Below are positions 54,468 through 63,508 of a stretch of DNA of 64,000 nucleotides, piece by piece (position 1 is the first letter of the stretch; every line of letters starts with the position of its first letter). Origin of the DNA: Paraburkholderia panacisoli (GTDB lineage: Bacteria > Pseudomonadota > Gammaproteobacteria > Burkholderiales > Burkholderiaceae); the NCBI RefSeq assembly GCF_008369935.1, contig NZ_VTUZ01000030.1:1-64000 (forward strand). The letters run 5' to 3'. Both the position numbers and the translations under genes were made by a program. Below the pieces are notes generated by a model. It did not search any database, was not told where the DNA came from, and was given only the letters and a program-made list of their open reading frames with translations.

Positions 54468-55943
54468 ATGCACACATTTTTGAACTATTACGACGGCCGC
54501 GACGTCGCGGCGCTGAGCGGCGGCGTCTTCGAGACCATCAATCCGACGACAGGACAACCTTGGGGCATTTTTGCGCTCTCAGCAGCGGCCGATGTCGACG
54601 CAGCGGCGCGCGCCGCTGATTTGGCATTCAACGGTGAATGGGGCCGCATCTCGCACACGCGACGCGGTCGGCTTCTGATGCAACTGGGCGATCGTATCTG
54701 GGAGAACGCGGAGAGGCTGGCGGCCTTGGACACTGCGCAAAACGGAAAAATCTACGTCGAAGTCGTCGCTCAGATCAAGGCGATGCGTGACTGGATGTAC
54801 TACTACGGCGGCCTGGCGGACAAGATTGAAGGCGCCGTCATTCCTCTAGATCAGACAAGTGTCCTGAACTACACGTTGCGAGAAGCGCTAGGTGTGGTTG
54901 GCGTAATCGTACCGTGGAATTCCCCCATCTTTCTTACGGTAATGTCAATCGCACCCGCTCTGGCAGCGGGCAACACCGTGATCATCAAACCTTCAGAAGT
55001 CACTTCTGCCTCGGCGATCGAGTTGGCAAAGCTGGCGATCGAGGCTGGCCTGCCCAAGGGAGTTCTGAATGTTCTTACCGGCTTGCGCGAAGCTGGCGAA
55101 GCCCTAGTAGCCCATCCCGCAGTACAGAAGATCTGCTTTACCGGCAGCGATGCAGCGGGCCGCGCTATTGCTGCGCGCGCGGGCGAGAGACTTGTTTCCT
55201 GTACGCTGGAGCTGGGTGGCAAAAGCCCCAATATTTTTTTTGAAGACATCGATCTCGACCAGGCGGAAACAGGCGTACTGGCGGGGATCTTTGCCGCGAC
55301 TGGTCAGACATGCATCGCCGGCAGCCGCGCGTATGTCCATACCTCGATCTACGAGGCCCTTGTTGAGCGCGTTGTTAAACGTGCACGCGCAATCCGGGTC
55401 GGCGATCCAATGGCCAGCCACACGCAGATGGGGCCGGTGTCCACTGAGGCACAGCTGCGAAAGGACGAGACGATGGTTCAACGCGCGATCGACGATGGCG
55501 CCGAACTATTGTGCGGTGGAGACCGGGTAACCGTTCCGGGTTGCGAGGGCGGCTTTTTCTATCAGCCGACCATTTTGCAAAACTCCGCGCCATCCAGCGA
55601 GCTGATGCAGCAGGAAGTGTTTGGCCCAGTATTGGCTATCACGCCCTTCTCGGACGAGGACGATATCGTCGCGATGGCTAATGGCACGATCTACGGCCTG
55701 GGTGCCGGCATCTGGACACGTGACATTAAACGCGCCCATCAGCTTGCGCGTCGCATCAAGGCGGGCACGGTATGGATCAATACCTACCGTGCCATGAACT
55801 ATGCATCGCCCTTCGGCGGCATGAAGGCAAGCGGCATCGGTCGGCAGAACGGTATCGAGGCCATCAACCAGTATCTCCAGACAAAGAGTGTCTGGTGCGA
55901 ACTTGGCGAGACAATAGCAGACCCGTTCATCATGAAGGTTTGA
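54468..55943 (+). CDS. Aldehyde dehydrogenase, cluster A, first
   Basis: 491 residues of the NAD(P)-dependent ALDH superfamily. N151 in VPWNSP, E248 in LELGGKSPN and C282 in GQTCIAGSR are the catalytic residues; KPSEVTS and FTGSDAAGR are cofactor contacts. The N-terminus MHTFLNYYDGRDVAALSGG is shared with the cluster B relic at 14967-15158. Oxidises an aldehyde to the acid, probably the product of the adjacent SDR. Confidence 0.94.
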   Translation: MHTFLNYYDGRDVAALSGGVFETINPTTGQPWGIFALSAAADVDAAARAADLAFNGEWGRISHTRRGRLLMQLGDRIWENAERLAALDTAQNGKIYVEVVAQIKAMRDWMYYYGGLADKIEGAVIPLDQTSVLNYTLREALGVVGVIVPWNSPIFLTVMSIAPALAAGNTVIIKPSEVTSASAIELAKLAIEAGLPKGVLNVLTGLREAGEALVAHPAVQKICFTGSDAAGRAIAARAGERLVSCTLELGGKSPNIFFEDIDLDQAETGVLAGIFAATGQTCIAGSRAYVHTSIYEALVERVVKRARAIRVGDPMASHTQMGPVSTEAQLRKDETMVQRAIDDGAELLCGGDRVTVPGCEGGFFYQPTILQNSAPSSELMQQEVFGPVLAITPFSDEDDIVAMANGTIYGLGAGIWTRDIKRAHQLARRIKAGTVWINTYRAMNYASPFGGMKASGIGRQNGIEAINQYLQTKSVWCELGETIADPFIMKV

Positions 55944-55989
55944 ACTGCTCAGCTGCAGGTCCTGGCATTCTTAACCTGGAGACCCCTCT

Positions 55990-56820
55990 ATGAAGACGTT
56001 GCAAGGCAAGACCGCGGTCATAACCGGCGCGGGGAGCGGTATCGGGCGGGCCATCGCGCTAACATTGGCGGAAGCGGGAACCCGGATCGTCGTGTCCGAC
56101 ATCGTTGCCGAGGCCGCCGCGGCGGTCGCCTCGGAGGTGCGCGAGCGAGGCGTTGAAGCCCTGTCAGTTGTAACCAATGTCGCCGACCATGCCTCGGTAG
56201 AAGCGTTGGCCGAAGCAGCCTACGACAAGTTTGGCGCGGTCGATATCCTGTGTAACAACGCTGGCGTGTCGTGGCGGCCCTTTCGCACGATACTCGAGGC
56301 CAACATGGCCGACTGGCAATTCCTGTTTGGAGTCAATCTTTGGGGCGTGATACACGGACTCGACGTATTCCTGCCGCGCATGCGGCAACAGTCCGGCGAG
56401 AAACACATCGTCAACACTGCCTCCATTTCCGCTCTGGTACCGCTGGCTGGACATTTGCCGTATAGCGCTTCGAAAGCCGCGGTGGCCTCGATCTCAGAAG
56501 CAGCCGCCGAGGAACTCGCCCCGGAAGGTTTTTGCGTAACGATTCTTTGCCCCGGTTTCGTCAAAACGAATATTACGCAAAACGGTGATGCGTTACGTCC
56601 AGCCGATGAACGATCCACTATGCGCACCTTCACTCCCTATGAGAACCCTCTTCTTAAAACGCTCGCAATGAACCCGATGGAACCGGACGATGTGGGCCGT
56701 ATGGTACGGCAGGCCATTCTTGACGGCACGTTGTATGTCCACACGCAACCGCTCCCGCCCGCAATCGTCGAGCGTCGCATAACGACATTGTTCGGCGCAG
56801 CAACGCGGGGCATCGCGTAA
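55990..56820 (+). CDS. Short-chain dehydrogenase/reductase, cluster A, second
   Basis: 276 residues. KTAVITGAGSGIGRAIALTL (TGxxxGIG), DILCNNAGVSW, NTASISALVPLAGHLPYSASKA with Ser, Tyr and Lys, then CPGFVKTNI. The C-terminal 60 residues extend past the SDR core (MEPDDVGRMVRQAILDGTLY) as in the classical group that acts on larger hydroxy substrates. A relic of its paralogue lies at 14656-14955. Position between two ALDH genes suggests a second oxidation step. Confidence 0.93.
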   Translation: MKTLQGKTAVITGAGSGIGRAIALTLAEAGTRIVVSDIVAEAAAAVASEVRERGVEALSVVTNVADHASVEALAEAAYDKFGAVDILCNNAGVSWRPFRTILEANMADWQFLFGVNLWGVIHGLDVFLPRMRQQSGEKHIVNTASISALVPLAGHLPYSASKAAVASISEAAAEELAPEGFCVTILCPGFVKTNITQNGDALRPADERSTMRTFTPYENPLLKTLAMNPMEPDDVGRMVRQAILDGTLYVHTQPLPPAIVERRITTLFGAATRGIA

Positions 56821-56862
56821 CTTTACCCCTTCGGATTTCTAGACTCACCCAAGGCAGCACCA

Positions 56863-58308
56863 ATGACTACACCCATATATCCCAACACGCAGCTTCACAT
56901 TGATGGCGTCTGGCAGGATGCCAGGGACGGCCGCACACTCGATGTCGTCAATCCAGCCACCGGCGTAGCGATCGCGACTGTTGCACACGCGGGAATTCCC
57001 GAACTCGATCGCGCACTCTCTGCGGCTCATCGTGCCTTCGGTGTCTGGCGCGACACACCCGCGTACGAACGCAGCGCGATCATGCGGCGAGCAGCTGCTC
57101 TCCTGCGCGAACGCTCTGAACGGATTGCTGCATGGCTTACCGAGGAGCAAGGCAAGCCGCTCGGCGAGGCGAAGACCGAAGTCTCGCTGGCCGCCGGCTT
57201 GATTGAATGGTTCGCCGAAGAAGGGTTTCGCGTGTACGGTCGCATCGTGCCGTCACGCAATCTGGAAGCGCAGCAACTGGTCGTCCGGGACCCGGTCGGC
57301 CCGGTTGCGGCGTTCACGCCATGGAACTTCCCAATTAATCAGGTCGTGCGCAAGATGGGGGCCGCATTGGCGACAGGGTGCTCAATTATCGTCAAGGCAC
57401 CAGAGGAAACGCCCGCTGCGCCTGCGGAGCTGGTGCGAGCTTTTGTCGACGCCGGCATTCCTCCGGGCGTGATTGGCCTCGTCTACGGCAACCCAGCCGA
57501 AATCTCGAATTATCTGATCCCGCACCCTATCATCCGCAAAGTAACGTTTACCGGCTCAACTGCCGTGGGCAAAGAACTCGCGTCACTCGCTGGTCGGCAC
57601 ATGAAGCGTGTAACGATGGAGTTAGGAGGTCATGCCCCGTTCATCGTCGCTGAAGATGCGGACCTTGAGCGCGCTCTTGACGCCGCCCTCGCCGGAAAAT
57701 TTCGTAATGCGGGCCAAGTCTGCATTTCGCCAACACGTTTTCTGGTGCAGCGCGACGTTGCCGCTGAGTTTGGCCGGGAGTTCGGCCGTCGCGCGAGCAA
57801 ATTGCAGATCGGCGATGGCCTCGCCGACGGCACGCAGATCGGTGCGCTTGCTAATCCGCGTCGAATAGCAGCCATGGACGGATTCACCCGTGACGCCATT
57901 GAGTGCGGCGCGACACTTGTTGCCGGCGGGGAGCGCGTCGGAACGACCGGCAATTTCTGGAAGCCCACGGTGCTGGCTGACGTGCCACGAGAAGCCCGCG
58001 TTTTTAACGACGAACCATTTGGACCGATTGCGGCCATTCAACCGTTTGACACGCTGGAAGACGCGATCGTTGAAGCCAATCGTTTGCCCTACGGGCTCTC
58101 CGGTTACGCCTTCACTCAATCGCTGCGCAACACACGCCTGCTAACGCGTGGGGTCGAGGTCGGCATGCTTTGGATCAATCAAACCGCCGCCACGTGGCCT
58201 GAATTACCGTTCTCGGGCGTCAAGGATTCCGGGTACGGATCGGAAGGAGGCCCGGAGGCGATGGATGCCTATTTGAACTCGCGAACCGTGTCAGTGCTGC
58301 AAGTTTGA
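56863..58308 (+). CDS. Aldehyde dehydrogenase, cluster A, second (succinate-semialdehyde dehydrogenase-like)
   Basis: 481 residues. N155 in TPWNFP, E253 in MELGGHAPF and C287 in GQVCISPTRF are catalytic; KAPEETP and FTGSTAVGK are cofactor-site blocks. MELGGHAPFIV and EEQGKPLGEA resemble the GabD-like group, so a semialdehyde or hydroxy-aldehyde is a plausible substrate. The paralogue in cluster B (16060-16833) has lost the catalytic region. The stop TGA (58306-58308) is about 75 bases before the dehalogenase-like gene. Confidence 0.94.
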   Translation: MTTPIYPNTQLHIDGVWQDARDGRTLDVVNPATGVAIATVAHAGIPELDRALSAAHRAFGVWRDTPAYERSAIMRRAAALLRERSERIAAWLTEEQGKPLGEAKTEVSLAAGLIEWFAEEGFRVYGRIVPSRNLEAQQLVVRDPVGPVAAFTPWNFPINQVVRKMGAALATGCSIIVKAPEETPAAPAELVRAFVDAGIPPGVIGLVYGNPAEISNYLIPHPIIRKVTFTGSTAVGKELASLAGRHMKRVTMELGGHAPFIVAEDADLERALDAALAGKFRNAGQVCISPTRFLVQRDVAAEFGREFGRRASKLQIGDGLADGTQIGALANPRRIAAMDGFTRDAIECGATLVAGGERVGTTGNFWKPTVLADVPREARVFNDEPFGPIAAIQPFDTLEDAIVEANRLPYGLSGYAFTQSLRNTRLLTRGVEVGMLWINQTAATWPELPFSGVKDSGYGSEGGPEAMDAYLNSRTVSVLQV

Positions 58309-58382
58309 GGAAGCGCCAACACGTTACCAGTTTCGCCCTGGGCGTTGCCCGGCGCTCACTTGCCAATCAAGGAGACAGCATC

Positions 58383-59057
58383 ATGGCAGGCCGTTTGGAA
58401 GGAAAACGCATCATCGTCACCGACAAGGACAAATACAGTGGCCAAGGAATCGTCGAACTGTTCAGAGAGGAAGGCGGCACCGTGTTCCCTACCGACCGTG
58501 CTTTCAAAAGCCAGGCCGACGCAAATGAGTTTGTTCGCGAAGTGGGTCATGTAGATATTCTGATCGCCAACCATGCAGTTGAATTCGAATTCATTCAGGC
58601 CGTCGACAATGACGAAAGGGAAATGGAGCGCATCTTTCAGGGTGTCTTCTATCCGCTCCACCGCATGGTGCGTGCCGTCTTGCCACAAATGCTCGAACGA
58701 AAGCGAGGCAAGATTGTAGTTACCGGAAGTGCATCTGCGCTTCGCGGCCGGGCCGGCGGCGTCGCCCTGTATGCCGCGGCCCGGGGAGCACAACTTGCCT
58801 ATTTGCGCAATCTGGCGCTCGAAGTTGCACCTCATATCAACGTCAACGCCACCGCCCAAACTTACGTCGACAATCCGACGTATTTTCCTCCGGAATATCA
58901 GCAAACAGCCGACTTCCGTGAGCGCCTCGCCGAATGTCCCGCTGGGCGGCTCGCGAGCATGCGCGAATGTGCCCAGACCGTGCTGTTTCTTGCGGGGCCG
59001 GAAAGCGATTTCTTTTATGGTCAAACGATTCCTTTTGGGGGGGGCTGGACGGTATGA
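58383..59057 (+). CDS. Predicted halohydrin dehalogenase (SDR fold), cluster A copy
   Basis: 224 residues from ATG 58383 (AAGGAGACAGC upstream). T13-D-K-D-K-Y18-S-G20 replaces the Gly-rich NAD loop and fits T-x4-(F/Y)-x-G of halohydrin dehalogenases. Y130-A-A-A-R134 replaces Y-x3-K, and S116 in TGSASALRG completes a Ser-Tyr-Arg triad. D163-NPTYFPPEYQ and a GGGW near the end match what I recall of HheD/HheE-like members. Expected reaction: vicinal haloalcohol to epoxide plus halide, no cofactor. More than half of the residues are identical to the copy at 17508. Last gene of the cluster A operon; an IS605-type element follows directly. Confidence 0.73.
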   Translation: MAGRLEGKRIIVTDKDKYSGQGIVELFREEGGTVFPTDRAFKSQADANEFVREVGHVDILIANHAVEFEFIQAVDNDEREMERIFQGVFYPLHRMVRAVLPQMLERKRGKIVVTGSASALRGRAGGVALYAAARGAQLAYLRNLALEVAPHINVNATAQTYVDNPTYFPPEYQQTADFRERLAECPAGRLASMRECAQTVLFLAGPESDFFYGQTIPFGGGWTV

Positions 59058-59086
59058 AGACCAGCGCGTTGACGTCCTCCCCGCCC

Positions 59087-59704
59087 TCAGCCTGCGGCTG
59101 CCGCGCTGGGCGCGGGAAGGACGGGGATTCCTTCTGCAAGACGGCGACGTCCCACCGTGAGAATGTTTTCTGCCGAGTTGATGTCGCGATGATGATACGC
59201 ACCGCACTCGGGGCAGGGCCACTCCCTTATTCGCAAACCCTCCAGGCTCTTCGGGCCCGTGCGCCTTTTACAGCAGCTGCAGGCCTGGGTTGAATACGCT
59301 TCATCGACCTCATCGAACCACACGCCTGCGTCATCGCTCTTGTACTGCAGCATGGTTCGGAACGAACTCCAGCCCGCGTCGAGCACGGATTTCGCCATCC
59401 GTGTTCGCGCGAGTGGCGAAGCGTTCACGTTGCCGATGAAGATGGCGCCGTACTCCTCGACGAGCGCCGTGGAAAGCTTGTGCAACTGGTCTTTCCGTGA
59501 ATTCTTTATTTTCGCGTGAATCGCACGCGCGCGCGCTTTCCCGTTGGCGCGTTGAGCCTTCGCGAGCTCCTGTTCGAGCTTGCGATAGTGTCGGTCGAGC
59601 GTAAAGAGGTAGCCGTCGCTCGTTGCCGCGAAGTCCTTCAAGCCCAGGTCGATGCCGACTGACTTCTCGACCTGCACGGTCGCAGGCCTGGGTGTCTTTT
59701 TTAC
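59087..59704 (-). pseudogene. tnpB: TnpB C-terminal part, separated from its N-terminus by ISL3
   Basis: About 200 residues. VEKSVGIDLGLKDFAATSDG has the first RuvC Asp, GAIFIGNVNASPLARTRMAK is the second RuvC region (Gly-Asn where other TnpB have Glu-Asp, a known subgroup form), and CSCCKRRTGPKS with CPECGAYHHRDINSAENIL supplies the zinc finger and last Asp. The protein would start after a target duplication of the ISL3 element at 59697-59704. Its N-terminal part is at 61081-61580. The gene is broken. Confidence 0.85.
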
Positions 59705-61080
59705 GGTTCTTCGCGGAAAAGTGTGATGGAAAGTTGCCATTTTTCAGATTCGAGGCAGCATGCAAGTGAGGATCTTTAGGCGCAGATACTCCTCATCTCG
59801 CAGTCCGTACGCGCGTCGTTGGAAGACCCGAATCTTGTTGTTGAGTCCCTCAACGAAGCCGAGCGGCACCTTGTTTTCCGGTTTGCAATAGGAAGCAATC
59901 CCGTCCCAATGACGCTCGACCATCTCGGCAAACTTCTCGTAGGGCTTCAAACGCTGCCACTTCAGGCTGGCTTTCCAGTTCTCGAAGAAGCGACGTGCCC
60001 AGCCTTCGCGCTCGTAGTCCCACAACTGCCCGAACGACTCCTTGAGCAGGTACGCGATATTCAGACGTCGGTTCGCTGCGAGAAGCGTCTTCAACGCGTT
60101 CCTGCCTTCCATCGACAGGTTCTCGCGATGACTGAGCAGAACGTACTTCTGGCCTTTGATGTAGCGCCGCTGCTCGCCTTGCAGGCGAGCGTATTCACTC
60201 TTGCGCACTTCATCCAGGGCTTCGTTGAGCTGCTTTATGACGTGGAATTTGTCGTACAGGATGGCCGCATGCGGCACGCGTTCCTGCGCGACGTTGTAAA
60301 ACGGCCGCCACATGTCCATCACGACAAGCCGGATGCCGCGGGCCTTTTTCTCGCCCAGCCAGTCATAGAACTGATGCATGCTGGCCTCCTTTCGATCGTC
60401 GCCACCGAACCAGATCGCACGGCCCCGTATCAGGTCGCTCACAACAATGCGGTACGTCTGTCCCTTGCCAATCGAAATCTCGTCGATGCCGATGACCTTC
60501 GGCCCGGGCGTGCCGAACCGCTCCAGTTGCGCCCGCATGTACTGCATCTCGAGTTCCTTGACCGTGTGCCAGTGCAATTGCAATTCGTCAGCAACATCTT
60601 TGACCGTGCTCTCGCGACAGCGACGACCGACGTACCACGCGAAGCGCTTCGTGTAGTGCGGATTATTCGCGAGAAAGCTCAGTCGTTCGCCTTTCACGCT
60701 GCCATCGCATCGACAGCGGACCCGACGAGCTTCGAGTTCCAGGTAAATCCGTACATCGCCATTCGGCAGATCTCGAACGCGACGCAGCCTGCGATCGTGA
60801 ATCGAGCACAGTCGACCACATCCTTTGCAGGCCGTTTTTTTGAGCGCCGAACCAGTGTAACGACGCGTGCCATGCGATCACCGAAGACACCGCGCAGCGC
60901 TTCGCAAGGACGGAATCCGTCGAACCGGTATGCGTCGGACAGACGCTTGAGTTTGCGTGAAGTAGCCATCGCGAAATCATGCCAGATTTCGCGAGGCCAT
61001 CAAGACGCGCAAATCCTTGCCCAGATTGGCTCTCAGACGTTTTCATCGTGAAAAACCATCACACTTTTCCGCGAAGACCC
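59705..61080 (-). mobile_element. ISL3-family insertion sequence with 8-bp target duplication
   Basis: Inverted ends GGTTCTTCGCGGAAAAGTGT at 59705 and, reversed, GGGTCTTCGCGGAAAAGTGT ending at 61080. Flanked by TTTTTTAC at 59697-59704 and 61081-61088, the 8-bp duplication usual for ISL3. It carries one transposase gene read through an A7 run. It interrupts tnpB. Confidence 0.93.
59744..60969 (-). CDS. ISL3-family transposase, needs a -1 frameshift at an A7 run
   Basis: ATG 60969 starts MATSRKLKRLSDAYRFDGFR and runs to LVRRSKK at seven consecutive A (60835-60841 on the plus strand as T). In the -1 frame it continues TACKGCGRLCSIHDRRLRRV, a zinc ribbon, then GDVRIYLELEARRVRC and SVKGERLSFLANNPH, and the DDE domain GPKVIGIDEISIGKGQTYRI, VVMDMWRPFY and FVEGLNNKIRVFQRRAYGLR. 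The joined protein is about 408 residues, normal for the family. The zero frame instead stops after about 91 residues. The A AAA AAA context suits programmed slippage, so the element may be active. Confidence 0.82.
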
Positions 61081-61580
61081 TTTTTTACTTTCACAGTGAA
61101 ATTGATGTACCACCGGCCACGCGCGTCCTCACTGATGTTGCCCGCGCCAAGGTCATGGTTCGCAAGTCCGTAACTGTCCCATAGAGACAGCGCCGTGCCG
61201 GCGAAGAACACCTGGCCGTTGCGATACCGCATCGCACTCGCCTTGAACGGAATCCAGCCGAGCGAGCGGCGCGGCCCGCCTGACACACGCCAGCGCAATC
61301 TCGCCTTCTGCGCCCGCTTGCGGCGGGTTGCGCATCCCTCTGCAACTGCCCGAATGGTCTGCAAGTGCAGGTGCAGCCCGGCCTAGCCAGCGCCTCTGGT
61401 GAACGGGTGGAAATCGTAGCTCGACAGGAAACTCTGCTCGCGCTGCCACACCTTCATCGAAAGCACGTTACAGTAGGTCCACACGAAATTGACCTCGCAC
61501 GCAAGCTCACGCAGCAGCTGCGCGTGCCTATCTTTAAGGCGGAAGCGGAGAGCGCGGGTTGAGGTCCATGTGCCAATACG
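61081..61580 (-). pseudogene. tnpB: TnpB N-terminal part with a nonsense codon
   Basis: NRIGTWTSTRALRFRLKDRH and AQLLRELACEVNFVWTYCN are the N-terminal wedge/REC part of IS605-type TnpB. After FHPFTRGAG a TAG (61383-61385) interrupts; the same frame continues AGLHLHLQTIRAVAEGCATR and RWRVSGGPRRSLGWIPFKAS up to NFTVKVKK at the ISL3 insertion, where the C-terminal part resumes at 59704. Two lesions, so the gene is dead. No ATG start is clear; GTG near 61580 is possible. Confidence 0.8.
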
Positions 61581-61661
61581 GTTGTTGCTCCGTATAGGCA
61601 CCCCTGCGAATCTCTTCGGAAAATCACGATATTCCTGCTGCGCTGTCGGCATCCGCCTTTC

Positions 61662-61699
61662 ATCCCCGGCCTGAAGGCCGAGGTCTTCAGGCCGGGGAT
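61662..61699. repeat. 15-bp perfect hairpin at the IS605-type element end
   Basis: ATCCCCGGCCTGAAG (61662-61676), loop GCCGAGGT, CTTCAGGCCGGGGAT (61685-61699). Lies upstream of the TnpB N-terminus. IS200/IS605 elements carry such subterminal hairpins as transposase recognition sites. Confidence 0.65.
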
Positions 61700-61921
61700 A
61701 AATCTGAACGCTTTGGATAGCGGTCGCCCGTACGCGTTCATCGGGAGGTCGGGCGAACGCCATGAACACACAGCGATGTCGCTTTGGCCGGATCATGCCT
61801 CACAGGCATGCGGTCGAACTTATTAAGTATTTTCCCGTTCGGCAATATTCGCCTAACCTTTATCTTAAACCTCTCGTTGGCGCCTTCGCCCATTTACCAG
61901 AAGTAATCAAGGAACACACTT

Positions 61922-62174
61922 ATGACCGTCAAGACCACCAGCGAACAGAGCAAGTCAGTCGTGGATGCCTACTACCAAGCGGGCGTACAGGGCCGTCTGA
62001 CTGATTTCGCCCCTTACCTGCATCCGGACTTTTCGACCACAGCGCCGAACTATCTGCCTTGGGGCGGCGTGCACGCGGGCGCTGCGTTCTTCCGCCATGA
62101 GGTACTTCCCAATTTGCCGGACGTCCTCGACTTTAGTAGGTTTAGCTATGATGTGCTCTTCGCTGAGCAAGAGG
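61922..62174 (+). pseudogene. SnoaL/NTF2-like protein, 3' end cut by an IS3 element
   Basis: ATG 61922 (AAGGAACAC upstream): MTVKTTSEQSKSVVDAYYQA, then GRLTDFAPYLHPDFSTTAPN and LPNLPDVLDFSRFSYDVLFA. This is the N-terminal helix and first strands of NTF2-like/SnoaL proteins. At about 62174 the IS3 element begins, and no continuation is visible beyond its other end, where a nemA remnant follows. The missing C-terminus (about 45 residues) must be lost through an IS-linked deletion. Confidence 0.75.
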
Positions 62175-62230
62175 TGGCCTCACCCGTTCGGACAGTCTTC
62201 TGAGATTTTTAAGTGGAACGTCCGGGGCAC

Positions 62231-63061
62231 TCATGCTGCCAATTTGATCGCAGGCAGCGTCGCGAAGTATGCCTCATCCGGCGTCTGATCGGACAGACTC
62301 GAATGGGGCCGTTTGTGGTTATAAAGGTTCAGGTAATCGCCAATAGAGCGGCGGGCATGGCTGACCGATTCATAGGCTTTCAGATACACCTCTTCATATT
62401 TCACGCTTCGCCACACGCGCTCGACGAACACGTTGTCTCGCCAGGCACCTTTGCCGTCCATGGACAAGCGGATGCCCCGGCTGAGCACAGCCTCGGTGAA
62501 CGCTGTCGCGGTGAACTGGCTGCCCTGGTCGGTATTGACGATCTCAGGTTGCCCGTACTTCGCGAACGCTTCTTCCAACGCCTCGACAGCGTGCATCGCC
62601 TCCATCGTGATCGCTACGCGGTGGGCCAGTACCTTCCGGCTGGCCCAGTCCACCACGGCGGTCAGATACACGAAGCCGCGCGCCATCGGGATATAACTCG
62701 TATCCAGTGCCCAGGCCTGGTTTGCCCGATTGATCGTCATGCCCCGCAGCAGGTACGGCCAGATCTCGTGTTGCGCATTGCGTCGGCTCGTGTTCGACTT
62801 GCAGTACAGCGCCTCGATACCCATGCGCTTCATCAGCGTGCGCACGCGCCGACGGCCAATCTGGTGTCCTTCGCGACGAAGCAGTCGCGCCAGCATCCGC
62901 GCTCCGGCAAACGGAAACTCCATGTGCAGTTCGTCGATCCGGCGCATCAGCAACTGGTCCGCCTCGCTCACCGGTTGCGCCCGGTAATACACGCTCGATC
63001 TTGCGATACCAACGAGTCGCGCCTGCTGCGAGACCGGCAATGCGTGCGTACGATCGATCAT
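62231..63061 (-). CDS. IS3-family transposase OrfB
   Basis: 276 residues from ATG 63061 (MIDRTHALPVSQQARLVGIA), overlapping the OrfA stop as ATGA. HTH_21 region FPFAGARMLARLLRREGHQI, then the rve integrase domain: ALDTSYIPMARGFVYL (first Asp), IVNTDQGSQF (second Asp) and GAWRDNVFVERVWRSVKYEE (Glu). All DDE residues present, complete C-terminus DQTPDEAYFATLPAIKLAA. Confidence 0.93.
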   Translation of the reverse strand: MIDRTHALPVSQQARLVGIARSSVYYRAQPVSEADQLLMRRIDELHMEFPFAGARMLARLLRREGHQIGRRRVRTLMKRMGIEALYCKSNTSRRNAQHEIWPYLLRGMTINRANQAWALDTSYIPMARGFVYLTAVVDWASRKVLAHRVAITMEAMHAVEALEEAFAKYGQPEIVNTDQGSQFTATAFTEAVLSRGIRLSMDGKGAWRDNVFVERVWRSVKYEEVYLKAYESVSHARRSIGDYLNLYNHKRPHSSLSDQTPDEAYFATLPAIKLAA

Positions 63062-63366
63062 CGTTTTGCGCTCAGCAATCCCGCTTTGTTGAGCGCGCCG
63101 CTTAAAAAATCGTTCTCCAGCGTGGGCTGGCCGATCTTTGCATGTAGCTCCTTCAAATCGACTTGCGGCTCGCTCGGCGCCGTACCGCCTGCGCCAAACA
63201 CGTCGGCGGCACGTTCCTGCAACTGCCGCTTCCATTCGGTGATCTGGTTCGGGTGCACATCGAACTGCTGCGCTAATTCGGCTAGCGTCCGCTCACCCTT
63301 GACCGCCGCCATCGCCACTTTCGCTTTGAACGCCGCTGAGTGCGTCCGTCGGGTTCTCTTCGTCAT
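63058..63366 (-). CDS. IS3-family transposase OrfA
   Basis: 102 residues: TKRTRRTHSAAFKAKVAMAA, then RTLAELAQQFDVHPNQITEW, the HTH_Tnp_1 fold, and a leucine-rich tail. ATGA overlap with OrfB suggests coupling, or a -1 frameshift to form OrfAB. Intact. Confidence 0.92.
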   Translation of the reverse strand: MTKRTRRTHSAAFKAKVAMAAVKGERTLAELAQQFDVHPNQITEWKRQLQERAADVFGAGGTAPSEPQVDLKELHAKIGQPTLENDFLSGALNKAGLLSAKR

Positions 63367-63508
63367 CTTCCTGGTTCCTTTGTCGGCATTATCGCCGGCT
63401 CAGGCCCCGAGCATTCCACTTATCCGACTGTCCGAATTTGCGCGGCCACCTCTATTTCTCTTGGCCCAGTCAATCCATACACTCTCCTCCATGTCTAAAT
63501 TCGACAGT

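Larger units (their letters stand above)
59065..61700 (-). mobile_element. IS605-type (tnpB-only) element, split by ISL3
   Basis: Holds a tnpB gene in two parts either side of an ISL3 insertion. The right end (59070-59130) has the GC-rich hairpin region GTCCTCCCCG ... GGACGGGG that usually contains the guide-RNA (omega RNA) end. A 15-bp perfect hairpin at 61662-61699 lies near the other end. No tnpA is present. The element abuts the dehalogenase-like gene stop at 59057. Confidence 0.7.
62175..63448 (-). mobile_element. IS3-family insertion sequence, intact
   Basis: The ends have inverted repeats TGGCCTCACCCGTTCGGACA (62175) and, reversed, TGGCCGCGCAAATTCGGACA (63448), possibly extended by AGG outside. 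Two overlapping ORFs. No direct target duplication is visible, consistent with a deletion beside the element. Its relic copy is at 119-273. Confidence 0.85.

Noticed and set aside
58356..59222. 288-codon minus-strand open frame
   Set aside because: Antisense to the dehalogenase-like gene, which has an RBS and paralogue.
59819..61051. 410-codon plus-strand open frame
   Set aside because: Antisense to the ISL3 transposase, whose DDE domain is clear on the other strand.
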